Below, in pieces: positions 43,466 to 54,072 of a DNA stretch of 64,000 nt. The translations under genes and the position numbers were made by a program. Each line of letters starts with the position of its first letter. Position 1 is the first letter of the stretch. The notes under the pieces are model-generated. The model did not search any database. It had not been told where the DNA came from and saw nothing but the letters and a program-made list of their open reading frames with translations. Origin of the DNA: Actinostola sp. cb2023 (taxonomy: Eukaryota > Cnidaria > Anthozoa > Actiniaria > Actinostolidae); contig JAUJYZ010000844.1 in assembly GCA_033675265.1 (NCBI GenBank), positions 91,998-155,997 on the forward strand. The letters run 5' to 3'.

Positions 43466-43812
43466 CCGTAGTGTACTGCATATAGCCACATATAACTCAA
43501 GAATATAATTATAACGTCCTAATCCATGAGCTAAATCACGACGAAAGCCTAGAAATTTCATTAAAACGATTATACGTGCTCATTTTGTTTTACTCTACTA
43601 AATTATATCCTTTAATACATCTCATCTGTAATCTATAAAAGAGGAAAAATAAAGTTGTTATAACTTCTTTAATATGTTTAACAATTGCAAATATTACTGC
43701 ATTTTTTACAAATAATAAAAAAAACTGATTTGTCAGTTTATCGTCAGATACGTATATATATCGAAATACACTGTAAATATATTATTATATTCATCAGTTA
43801 CTTAGAGGTTAA

Positions 43813-43993
43813 CGCACTCGAGCGAGTGGGTTATCGGGATTTACCTGCACGAGTTCACTAACAATGAACGAGAAATTTAAATACTGCACGAGGCGTAGCC
43901 GAGTGCATTATGAGAAAATTTCGAGATAGTTAGTGAACGAGTGAAGATAAAATCCCGATAACTCACGAGCAACGAGGGCGTTAACATTTTTAT
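43813..43993. repeat. Foldback MITE with GTTATCGGGATTT arms
   Basis: GTTAACGCACTCGAGCGAGT, GGGTTATCGGGATTT and ACGAGTTCACTAAC are mirrored on the right. The centre has CGAGGCGTAGCCGAGTGC. About 75-bp arms with mismatches. Confidence 0.85.
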
Positions 43994-44199
43994 TATTCAA
44001 TTTGAATACATTGCTGAGGCAAGCTAATGCTGTCAGTACGACATTTATTGACGTCGATCATTAGACTCAAGTCACTCAAAATCATAGTTTGTTAAATGAC
44101 AATTAGTTTTAGCAATACAAAATAAGTTTGTTAATAATTAAATTGGCGGAAAAGTACAATAATCTGAGAACAATGAAGATTATAAAAGGTTTGTAATAC

Positions 44200-44252
44200 C
44201 GTGGTGTAAAAGCCGTGGTGTAAATAATTTACACCACGGCTTTTACACCACG
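44200..44252. repeat. 53-nt perfect palindrome
   Basis: CGTGGTGTAAAAGCCGTGGT continues to a single central A, and every base pairs with its mirror (26 + 1 + 26). The arm itself contains CGTGGTGTAA twice. Confidence 0.95.
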
Positions 44253-46147
44253 ATCATGACGTTGCCACGGTTGTCACGTCATAACCACTCGTCACGTGGT
44301 ACAAATCAACCAACCAGAAGATCGGAATGTGTACAATGTATGACAATTGAATAATAAATGAGTATAATTCCTTTACATCATTTAAAAAACATTGAAATAA
44401 GTCATCTTCTTTTATGCATATAGCGCCACATGAATTCCGCAAGATGGGAGGAAAACAAGTATTTCTTCACACCAAAGCTTGGAAATGTTGCTTTTACTTG
44501 CCTCCAGTGGCCCTCGATATCATTCATTGACTGTGGGACCGCGGATCGCGGTGGCAGTGAATATTATACACCTATTTCAAAAATCGTTGTCGCAGTCGAA
44601 GACAGTCAACACTCCAAGACTGCAAAGGATTTCGGTAATTTTTCTCGTAATTAATTTATTCAGAGAATATTTTGGTTGCATGCGTTTGTGACATGTTATT
44701 ATGGCAAGCTGAAGTGGTAGTTCAGGTGTTAAACCGAATATTTAGGAAAATACAAGTACTGCAAACGTGTTGGTGCTCTAAACCCGTTGAACAAGAGCAG
44801 GCATCAAGCATTTTCATTTAAAAATGTGCCACGCTTCCAAACAGTCTAAATGCAGATTCTAAATATGCTGGAGATTATTTCCTATTTTGTAAATATTTTT
44901 TGTTATTGCACATTTTAGAAAATTCGACCGGCCTTGTTCAAAGAGAATTGTGCACGCGATTTTTTAACGGAAAGTGCCATTGTAATGAGCAAACTTTGTT
45001 CTAAAAAACCGTATCTCCGATTTCCGATAAACGCTTTTGTTGAGGAGATATTTGCTGTCAAAGTTCAATAATGTGTTTTTAAGCGATTTACACATAAATC
45101 ATCAAATAACTTTTAAACGAGGCAACGTATCAAAAATCGGAGACATGATTTTTTTTAGAACATTTTAGAACAGGGTACCTCAAAAACCCTCTCAAACCAC
45201 CGGTTTTGAGATTTTTTGACAATCAAATAAAATTGAATATTATCTATCATCTCCAAAAAACAGAATCTAAAAATATTAGTTTCCTATAAAGTTAGAATCA
45301 AAAAACGAATTTTGGATTTCATTTGAAGTGAAAAGCTGTTGACAAGCGAGCACTCGCTCACACACCTACATCACAGTGTGGTAATTAGTCACGTAACAGA
45401 CTTCCCGCAAAGATTTCACAATTATTTACATGAAATTACGTATGTGTGAATACCGTACCAATGTGTACTAACAATGTATGTAATTTCCAGCAAGCACGAA
45501 ATGATTAGGCAGCAAGTACTGCACGTTGTGTGATTGCAACTGATACTCTGGTCACTATCTGATCACAATCTGTCAGTGAGTAATTAGATTCCATTGTCAT
45601 GGTATGGACTAATCTACTTATGTAAACAGAGGCACATTGACCTTTTTTTCGGCTTTTTCTATAAAGACGAAATGCCAACAAATAGGCTCACATTTTGAGT
45701 TCCTTGCCAAAGGAATTTTATCGGATTTATTTGAAACTTCACAAAGCCTATGTCGGATAATTGATCTTCAAAAGAATGTCTCCGATTTTTGATATTATAT
45801 TTTTTTGTTGAGTTATTAACTGATTAGTAAAAAACAATGTTTATTTAGCGTACCGAAAGTTTAGCGGCAAATAAAAAAGCAATGGGGCAACGTATCGAAA
45901 ATCAGAGACACACTTTTGATAATTGATGTCTCTTTAGTACATAAAGATAATTATCTTGAATTTCCGATAAAATGCGACTGTCAAGGAACTCACCGTATAA
46001 TACTGCTATATGAAAATTCGTTGATCTTGACTTATTTCTAAAATGCTTGTTTCTTTTTTGTTGATAGACCATTAGTTGGAATCTCCATTTATTTAGCTTT
46101 CAGAAAATGTATACTTTATTGGGGTTTAAATGGATGGATTCTGTGTT
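44253..46147. other. Intergenic, mostly featureless
   Basis: One isolated unit of the CCGCGG repeat lies at ~44524-44570 in the orientation of the 48.8-kb array. Between 45,000 and 46,000, motifs such as TATCAAAAATCGGAGACAT and inverse GTCTCCGATTTTTGATA recur, suggesting an old decayed inverted repeat. No gene recognised. Confidence 0.4.
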
Positions 46148-46827
46148 AAGGTGGTTCCCGCATAATGAATGACCGGTTTGCCGTATTTTTTAACTCGCTC
46201 GCTCCGCGTCAATATTGCTTGGATTTTATTGTGCTTAACACAATTACTAATTCAACTATTCTGCCTTTGGACGGTGTATTCAAAATTATCATTGTAACCC
46301 GTGTTTGTGAATGCCAGCCGATATTCAAACGACACTATTTTCACCAAAACTGCTGCCAAGCGTTTTTCCCTCGTACGATTTTTTTTTAAACTTCGTGAAT
46401 AGCCTTTTGAGGTCCATAGTAATGTTCTGACGAGGTAAGAAGAAAATTGATCGAGCCGAAATCACCAGTTCATATTTTTGTTGTCAAAATAAGGACCTTT
46501 CGGTTGTTACGTGACTTCGGCTCGATCAATTTCCTTTTTACCTCGTCAGAACATTACTATGGACCTCAAAAGGCCATTCACGAAGTTTAAAAAAAATCAT
46601 ACAAGGGAAAAACGCTTGGCAGCAGTTTTAGTGAAAATAGTGTCGTTTGAATATCGGCTGGCATTCACAAACACGGCTTACAATGATAATTTTGAATACA
46701 CCGTCCAAAGGCAGAATAGTTGAATTAGTAATTGTGTTAAGCACAATAAAATCCAAGCAATATTGATGCGGAGCGAGCGAGTTAAAAAATACGGCAAACC
46801 GGTCATTCATTATGCGGGAACCACCTT
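46148..46827. mobile_element. Foldback element GGTGGTTCCCGC, ~340-bp arms
   Basis: AAGGTGGTTCCCGCATAATG at the left mirrors the right end at 46827. The whole element is two inverted arms with a tiny centre near 46,490. TTAA lies at the left boundary and TTTT at the right. The same frame (MNDRFAVFFNSLAP...) is open on both strands simply because the arms are copies; I do not call it a gene. Confidence 0.9.
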
Positions 46828-46866
46828 TTATGCATACCGGTCGGTTAGGGTACCCTGATACCTTAA

Positions 46867-48742
46867 GAGTGGATGCCAGTAATAAGGATCGAGACTAATT
46901 CTTCAACTCAAAAAAATTCGAATTTAATTTTCTTTCACCATATCATTCCTTTCAATGACCTATTTTAGGGAGAAATACTAAAAAGTTCCAGCGATTTTTA
47001 TTTTAGGAGAAATTTCCAGTTTTTTTAAAAACCCGTCTGTCGACCGAAAATTTTCGGCTAAATAATAAGCCAAATTTGAACAGTCGGTGTGTGTTCGCCT
47101 CTAGCTCTACAACAATGACATTCAGTACACTGAATAAACGTTTCATGGTCTTTTCTACTACATAATTTATTTTTCTGTAACTTCTGTAGTTGTTTTTCAA
47201 ATTTGGTTTTAAAAAGGTACACTGAGCGACATGAACGGAACGTTGAAATATAGGCAATGTTTGAGATACGAAAAAGGAAACTGGTACATCAATTTTTGAA
47301 GAAAACGCCACGTACCAGGAAAGCTTCACGTTTGTTCTTTCAGTTTAGAAAGTTTCCAGCTTGGGAATTCAATGTAGCATTTTTGAGAAATAAAACTATT
47401 ATGCTTGGGACTTCCAAAATTAGCATAATTTTCGTCCTGTGGCGGACATTTTTTTGTCGTTAAAACACAAAACTTAATTCCAAAACACGACTATCTTGCA
47501 CTTTTAGTTGATCGCTGCCAACTGATAACAATCTTGGAGTTAATAAGAGTTATTTTCAACCATATTTGAGCTATTTCAGCCACATAAGCTCCTAAAATAG
47601 TGACAATTAGCATATTCATTGATCAAATATAAACACCGTTTCCGAAAATTGTGGTTCTTCACTCTAAAATGCTTAGAGTTTGCTCCAAATAAGATTTACA
47701 AACAATTCCACTGATTTCTAGTTCAAACTGGCGCTTTATCATGAAGAGTTCGGATATTTTGACACGATGCTCCACTTTGTTGACAAGCCAATTATGTAAC
47801 GCAATGTAGCTGCTGCAAGTCACGGTACTGCCCTTCGAATAAAATTTTTGCGGCATGAAATAATAGTTTTAATCATAAAATATAATACTAAACAGAATTC
47901 ATACTTGCTTGAATGGGTGGAATTTCGTATAAACGTTGTTTAATCAAAATTCGTATTTTGCTGTTATCTGATCGACCATCTATTCTAATTTTAACTTTTG
48001 CGAGAGTTATTTACGACTATCGAAACACAAACATTGTTGAAAATCATTCCTATTGACTCGAACATTGTTTTTCCATCAGCAGCAATCAACTAAAAATGAA
48101 AGATAGCCGTGTTTTGGCGTTAGGTTTTGTGTTTGGATGACAAAAATGTCCGCCACAGGACGACAATTATGCTAATTTTGGCAGTCCCAAGCACAATATT
48201 TTTTATTTCTCAAAAATGCTACATTGAATTCCCAAGCTTGAAACTTTCTAAACTGATAGAGCAAACGTGAAGCTTTCCTGGGGCATGGCATGCTCGAGAA
48301 TCTATCAGTGCTCTTCGGCGTGGGCTCGGATGGAAATTTATGTACCAGATTCCTATTTCGTACCTCAAACATTGCCTATATTTCAACGTTCCGTTCATGG
48401 CGCTCAGTATACCTTTTTAAAACCAAATTTGAAAAATAACTACAGAAGTTACAGAAAAATAAATTATACAGTAGAAAAGACCAAGAAACGTTTATTAAGT
48501 GTACTTAATGTCATTGTTGTAGTTCTAGAGGTGAACACACACCGACTAGTACTGTTCAAAGTTGGCTTATAATTTAGCCAAAAAAATTAAGTCGACAGAC
48601 GGGTTTTTAAAAACTGGAAATTTCTCCTAAAATAAAAATCGCTGGTACTTTTTAAATAGGTCATCGAAAGGAATGATATGGCGAAATAAAATATAATTTT
48701 TTGAGTTGAAGAATTAGTCTCGATCCTTACTGGCATCCACTC
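46867..48742. mobile_element. TTAA-flanked foldback, ~650-bp arms (piggyBac/Kolobok-like target)
   Basis: GAGTGGATGCCAGTAATAAG at 46867 is mirrored by the right end at 48742. TTAA sits exactly outside both ends (46863-46866 and 48743-48746). Arms extend to ~47,520 and from ~48,090 (GTCCTGTGGCGGACATTTTT, TAGTTGAT near the inner ends). The ~570-bp centre is AT-rich and noncoding. The right arm has a ~45-bp insertion near 48,290 (GGGCATGGCATGCTCGAGAA). TTAA duplication is specific to piggyBac and Kolobok types among common superfamilies. Confidence 0.9.
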
Positions 48743-48754
48743 TTAAACTCTTTA

Positions 48755-48965
48755 TCATTCATTGACTGTGGGACCGCGGACCGCGGTGGCAGTGAATATT
48801 ATATCTTAAACTCTTTATCATTCGTTGACTGTGGGACCGCGGACCGCGGTGGCAGTGAATATTATATCTTAAACTCTTTATCATTCATTGACTGTGGGAC
48901 CGTGGAACGCGGTGGCAGTGGCAGTGGATATTTTACCTTACACTTATTATAATTCATTCGATCTC
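48755..48965. repeat. Inverse CCGCGG-centred array, ~3.5 units
   Basis: ATTCATTGACTGTGGGACCG, CGGACCGCGGTGGCAGTGAA, TATTATATCTTAAACTCTTT repeated. It is the reverse complement of the 41725-42012 unit. Confidence 0.93.
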
Positions 48966-49020
48966 ACTACAGGACCGCGGACTACGGTAGCACTTCCTTT
49001 AGGAACTTAGTATAATTAAT

Positions 49021-49130
49021 TAGACATTTCCGATTTAGCGGCATAGGCATAGTATATTCCACGCTCGATAACAATGACCACCATACTATATGCCTATGCC
49101 GCTCATATGCCGCTAGATCGGAAATGTCCA
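49021..49130. repeat. Foldback with GCGGCATAGGCATAGTAT arms
   Basis: GACATTTCCGATTTAGCGGC pairs with the inverse ending GATCGGAAATGTCC. The right arm has an extra CTCATATGCCG copy. Confidence 0.85.
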
Positions 49131-49734
49131 TTCGATCTCACTACAGCACTTCCTTTAACGTCTAAGTATAATTAAGACTGCAGACCGCGGACCACATATT
49201 TTTACGTACCACACTGCTACAGTTTGCTTTCTATATTGCATTCAGTGCGTGAGAGTCGCAGGTTTTGCAGTGGTGGAAAATACTCAGCCTCCAACACGAA
49301 TCCTCCAGCACATGTATGTCTTATCAATGGCATCGTTCGTGGCCAGCGAAACCCAGCACCTCAGGAACCTACCAACTCGAAGTAATTATCGATATACTTC
49401 ATACCGGTTTGGTTGCTACCGCTAGATCTTGTTCACATCAACCGTTCAAATCAGGTTGTATGGTTATCCTTGTTGTAGTTTTGCCGCTCCTAGCCGTACG
49501 TTTGTCTACTTTTAGACCTATTTCACTGCTATGCTTACTACTGTTATTTGCTTCATAGCATCTTATAATTTTGTTTTTTCCCGTGGCCTTCGTCGTTGTA
49601 TTTTTAAGGCTTTTACGTTATATGTGTCGCCGTAGATTATGTAGAACTTCCTTATATAGGCTTCGTCAATATTTCATGTTATAATCAGTTGTATGGGATG
49701 TATATATTTCACAGTCATATTTTTCCCATAGCGT

Positions 49735-50690
49735 TCGTCAGTATACATATGTACTTTGTTTATGCAGGTTTTATTATTTGTGCACAGTTTTATTGCATAA
49801 TACTTATTTGAGCGGTCTCGGTGAAGCTAAAATTTCCGCTCTTTGCATATCTGGCATGGGATGTTGATTGGCAACTTGTTTTGCCCATGGCCTTATACTG
49901 TGTTTATGCATGCTTTTATGTTGTTTGTGCACAGTTTTGTTACATAATGCTAGAGCGGTCTCGGTGAAGCTAAAATTTCCGCTCTTTGCATATCAGTTTG
50001 TGCACTGTTTTGTTATTTTGTACGGTCAAAACAAAGATTTTGCTTGTCAGCCATGCATGGGATGTTTTAACATTAGCAATTTGTTTTCCCCATGGCCCGT
50101 TTGAATACTGTGTTCAGTATGCACCGGAGGGACGTAAAAGAACCCACACCACTGTTCGACTAAGAGTAGGGCACCACGAAGTTCCCGGTGTGTGTGGCCT
50201 GACCTACTACCCAGCATTGAGGCTTGGCGGTGATGTCTGTATAAAGGTTACTAGTGAATGAGACCTCGTACACTATACAGCTATAGTAACCCAATGGACT
50301 TTGCCGAGTGCTGGACATATGTAGATGATGTATAGATGCATGCTTTATTCAGTTATAGTGCACTGTTTTGTTATTCGTACGTAATGCTTGTCATGAGCAG
50401 TACGGTCAATTAAAAAATGAGTTTGCTTGTCAGGCATGGGATGTTCATTAGCCGAGACTTGTTTTCCCCATGACCTTTGTATAGTGTGTTCATGCTTTAT
50501 TGTTTGTATTGCTATGAATATAAACGGCATTCTAGCGACGTTTCAGTGTCGACTGGCGAGCAACATTATCTAGTGAATTGAGTTGAAATCTATAGTCAGC
50601 GTCATAAGTTTGTTATTGTTTGTGCACTGTTTTATTACGCAATGCTTGAGCGGTTATTAAAAGTGTTGGAATTTCTCTTTTCATTCCTTT
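49735..50690. repeat. Diverged repeats sharing CATGGGATGTT / CCCCATGGCC and GAGCGGTCTCGGTGAAG
   Basis: GAGCGGTCTCGGTGAAGCTA with AAATTTCCGCTCTTTGCATA occurs at ~49811 and ~49953. GCATGGGATGTT followed by TTGTTTTCCCCATGGCC occurs at ~49855, ~50056 and ~50426. TTTGTGCACTGTTTTGTTA recurs at ~49780, 49930, 49997 and 50620. An embedded block at ~50120-50250 (GGGACGTAAAAGAACCCACA, AGTAGGGCACCACGAAGTTC) resembles a dispersed repeat I associate with invertebrate genomes. Confidence 0.7.
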
Positions 50691-50719
50691 GCACTCCCGC
50701 GTTTTGTCTTCTATCCCTT

Positions 50720-50835
50720 TTATTACTCGGGCCCTTCCGAAGGAAGCCCGAGTTATAAAATGGACTTTCTTTTTATTATTATTATTTTTTTTTTGTTAGG
50801 CCACGGAATGCGAAGTATTTGATCATATCGGTACA
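50720..50835. repeat. ACTCGGGC hairpin unit, third locus
   Basis: TTACTCGGGCCCTTCCGAAG then GAAGCCCGAGTTATAAAATG, an (ATT)n tract and AGGCCACGGAATGCGAAGTA match the 40.5-kb duplication. Confidence 0.88.
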
Positions 50836-51230
50836 TCACAATGTGAAGTATGTGACCTTCTCGAGTTTTGCCATGCGAGCCGGCTTCGCCAGATCATAGT
50901 CTGAATCGTGTTTTTGGGGGGGGCGTCAGTTGTCACATGTCACATCGAGACCAAATATACCGAGGCTCACCGAGGCCTAGTATCTCCATTAGATATAAGT
51001 GTATTGGAACCATTTATATACAAACATTTATCTTTCTCGCAATCGATGTGGGACTTTGTCAAATCCAAAACACTACGCATGACCACTGAATCCATAGACA
51101 ATCGTCACTAAAAATAAAGTCAAAATCAAATCAAATCAGATGATATATCGTGATTCCCGAGCCGGCTTCGCCAGATCATAGTCTGGATGTTATATTATGG
51201 GAGTCATGAATGATCGAGTTTGAATTGAGT
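50836..51230. other. Intergenic with a duplicated 27-bp motif
   Basis: GAGCCGGCTTCGCCAGATCA TAGTCTG occurs at 50876 and 51157 in direct orientation. No gene seen. Confidence 0.6.
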
Positions 51231-51289
51231 TAGAGATTTTTATCAAAGTAAATTTCAACGAATTCACGATATATACGTTATGTCGAAGA

Positions 51290-51835
51290 ACCTAATACGG
51301 ACCATAACTCGAACCGTAACTCGAACTCGAATTCGATTCCAAACTCGACGCTTCGGCATTCCCTTTAGGCTCAGTATCCAGTCGCTGGGGTTACATTCCC
51401 TTATACGAAACACATTTCTCAGATATATATAATGATGGATGTTTATTTTATTCGACGTTCGAACCGTAACTCGAACCCGAACTCGAACTCGATTCCAAAC
51501 TCGACGTTTCAGTCGGGATCTGAAGCTAGAGAGCGAGGGTTTGGTTTTCCAGTAGATTTTGTTTTGATAGCTAATCTCGCTTTGCGTGACGAGAGAGATT
51601 ATTTGTGCCGATGAGCATCGATAAAGATCTCCGACTGTTCGAGGTATGTATATGGTACGTCTTTAAACGTACTTGAGGTCACTTGAGGTTGCATATTCAT
51701 GGCGCCACAAACGGGTCGAATATACATAGTCTTCAGTTCTCGTCACGCAACTGTCAGTCATTGTCAGGTCCCTCCTCACGCAACTGACATTGTCCTTGTC
51801 ATAAGCCCGAGTGTACGCTCATTGAGCGTCTTGTT
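51290..51835. repeat. Dispersed repeat, second copy
   Basis: Carries the TCGAACCGTAACTCGAACCC block twice (51305 and 51460), then TCACGCAACTGTCAGTCATT and CCCGAGTGTACGCTCATTGA with GCGTCTTG at its end, as at 42500-42940. Confidence 0.75.
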
Positions 51836-52560
51836 TGCTGTTGAGTTCAATTTATTTTAAGCTCCTTTTACTGTATTGTCTGTGAGTCATTGTGGCTGTT
51901 AGTGTGCAGAACTGCTTTAGACACCACCAAAACGATCGAGAAAGAACTACATGTAGAACTACTCAGTAAGCTTACTGCAGACAGACTTTATTTACAGTAC
52001 TTGTCGAACAACTGCTCGGTGTTCCCAACTGACGAATGAGCAAAGGCCGATATAAAGCCGTTCGGGTTAGAGGCTCGACGGGAATTGCAAAATGTTGTGG
52101 TTGTGTACATGTGTATCAGCTGGGAACACATCTGCAGGTTCGGCCCTCCCTTGAGAATTCTCCCCACCCCCTTCAGTTAGTTTTCACGGATTACTGGGTT
52201 TTGGAGTAAAGTTTTTGGCATTATTACACTTCCCTTTCCTCGTTTTTTTAATCTCTCGCTTTATCTCATTAATTAGTCACACCACTGTGCGTAACAGTGT
52301 TTGTAGTCTACTTTTCTCCTCGTCCGGGGATGACGGTCAATTGCTTTTTCTTTTATGACATATTTACCCCCGATTCTATGCAGTGTTTTCAGTGGGACTT
52401 TTTGTTGCAACCGTACTTGTTAACGACTTTCTTGATTTATTAGTTTACGTTTCATTTACCCAATTTAGTGGTTTCCTATATTTTTCGTTTCCCTTTATTA
52501 CTCTTCTCCAATGGTAGCCTGAAAGGTGTGTCTAATGCCCTAGTCGGATTACTGACGCTC
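51836..52560. other. Intergenic
   Basis: T-rich sequence with no recognised gene or strong repeat. Confidence 0.4.
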
Positions 52561-52561
52561 A

Positions 52562-52680
52562 GGCTGCCATCCCTTGGGTGGGTTCTCTCTCGTAATTCCT
52601 GTTGCAATTTCGTGTTTTATTGGCTATTTTCCTTTACGGTATTCTATGTATCCTCTTCGACCACCTAAGGGATGGCAGCC
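52562..52680. repeat. 20-bp inverted repeat, 80-bp loop
   Basis: GGCTGCCATCCCTTGGGTGG and CCACCTAAGGGATGGCAGCC pair with one mismatch around a T-rich loop. Confidence 0.85.
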
Positions 52681-52959
52681 TATAGATAGATGTATATAGT
52701 CCCTATAGTCCCTTATATATGTTGGGTTGCGCACTGTTCAGTTTTGGGGCTGGTATCTTTTGGGTTCTGGGGTTTTCTTTTAGGTTCGGATTTTTTGCGT
52801 ATGGGTGTGTTGAACCAGGTACATTCAGCGTCTGGTTTTAGTATGGGTGTTTGTGCGGATGCCGGATTTCTTTTAGTGTGGGGTGTTCCGGACATATCAT
52901 GTATTCGAAGGCATCACCTTCAGTGTGGCCGCCAGATCTCCATAGCTCAAATGAGTACT

Positions 52960-53603
52960 TACCCTGGTTCCAGAGGCTACTATTGGGGGGCGAGCGAAGA
53001 GAGGGGGCCTGGGGAGGAGCCGGGAAAGTAGCCTCTGGGCTCATAGAACGCAAACCTCACTTCCATGAGGACAGAATTTGTCCTAACTTTTTGATTGGGT
53101 AATAGCAATCACGTGTTCTATTTTCGCCTGTGATTGGCTAGAATGTTTACACGGGAAAACCGGTTGTTGATGTTCAAGCTACTACTGATATTTGAAACTT
53201 TGGCGGTTATAAACAACTTACTATTCTGATTTCTTTATTGGTCCAAGTAAGCGATATGAAGAGTGAATCCGAGTGAATAAAAGATATAAGTAACACATTA
53301 AAAACAATGAAGAGATGAGAAATAGAGTTAGGAACAGCTAGTTTGGGCTGTTTTCAAACACGAATAAAACCCAACTGAAATGTGAACTTCCGGCTCTGTA
53401 CGCGTGATTGACCTAAGCATGACCTAAGCAAATATAAATCTGTCAAAACCAACACCATTAGCGAGTTTCCAGAGTTTAATATTTCAGCATGGAAGTGAGA
53501 CAGACGCCACGTTAGCCCAGAGTCTCGTTCTTCTTCGGACTCGTCCTTCGGACTCGCTCGCTCTCTCTCGTCCTTCGGACTTCGAGACTCTGGAACCAGG
53601 GTA
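52960..53603. mobile_element. TACCCTGGTTCCAGAG TIR element, 9-bp TSD
   Basis: The ends TACCCTGGTTCCAGAGG and ...CTCTGGAACCAGGGTA are inverted. ATGAGTACT is present directly outside both (52951-52959 and 53604-53612). Subterminal parts are GC-rich with GGCGAGCGAAGAGAG at the left and TCCTTCGGACTCG repeats at the right. The AT-rich interior is noncoding. The 9-bp duplication fits Mutator-like transposition. A solo terminus of the same kind lies at 15454. Confidence 0.92.
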
Positions 53604-53953
53604 ATGAGTACTAGGTGAGACTGGTAAAAATAGGATACTATGTACATGTCATTGTCATTCATGATTCGCTGAGTTTGCGAATTCAGTACTGAAATTGAAA
53701 GGAAAGGATCTTCTACGGAGTCACGCAACGATCGCACTATAAATATATCTATATTTAGTTCAAATAGGCGCCTACATTTCAGTTAGAAGCCCGACTTCAC
53801 GCTAGACGGAGCGTCTAGTTTATATTCATTTCGTTCATTCATTTATTTAAATTTAGAGTTGCGCAATAAAGCTTAATTATATGAAACAGATCATGCAGAG
53901 AGCTCATGTAACTATGAAAGAGTATTTGTCAACGAGAGGGAGGGTGGGTGGGA

Positions 53954-54072
53954 CGACATCTGCATCCCCACTCGATCTTGGTGAACTGACACATTTGCAT
54001 AATTAATTCTATCTTATATAATGCTCATTACGTCATCGCACGGAATAATGAATATTAATAGGGTATGAATAG
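53954..54072 (+). repeat. 119-bp direct repeat, left copy
   Basis: CGACATCTGCATCCCCACTC through GGGTATGAATAG. One mismatch (GGAATAATG vs GGGATAATG) to 59713-59831. The termini do not follow the TG...CA rule. Confidence 0.95.

Noticed and set aside
46165..46810. Matching MNDRFAVFFNSLAP frames on both strands
   Set aside because: They are mirror images in the two arms of a foldback element; no family similarity.
52690..53031. 113-codon plus frame
   Set aside because: Crosses the left end of the 52960-53603 transposon and its target duplication; no motif.
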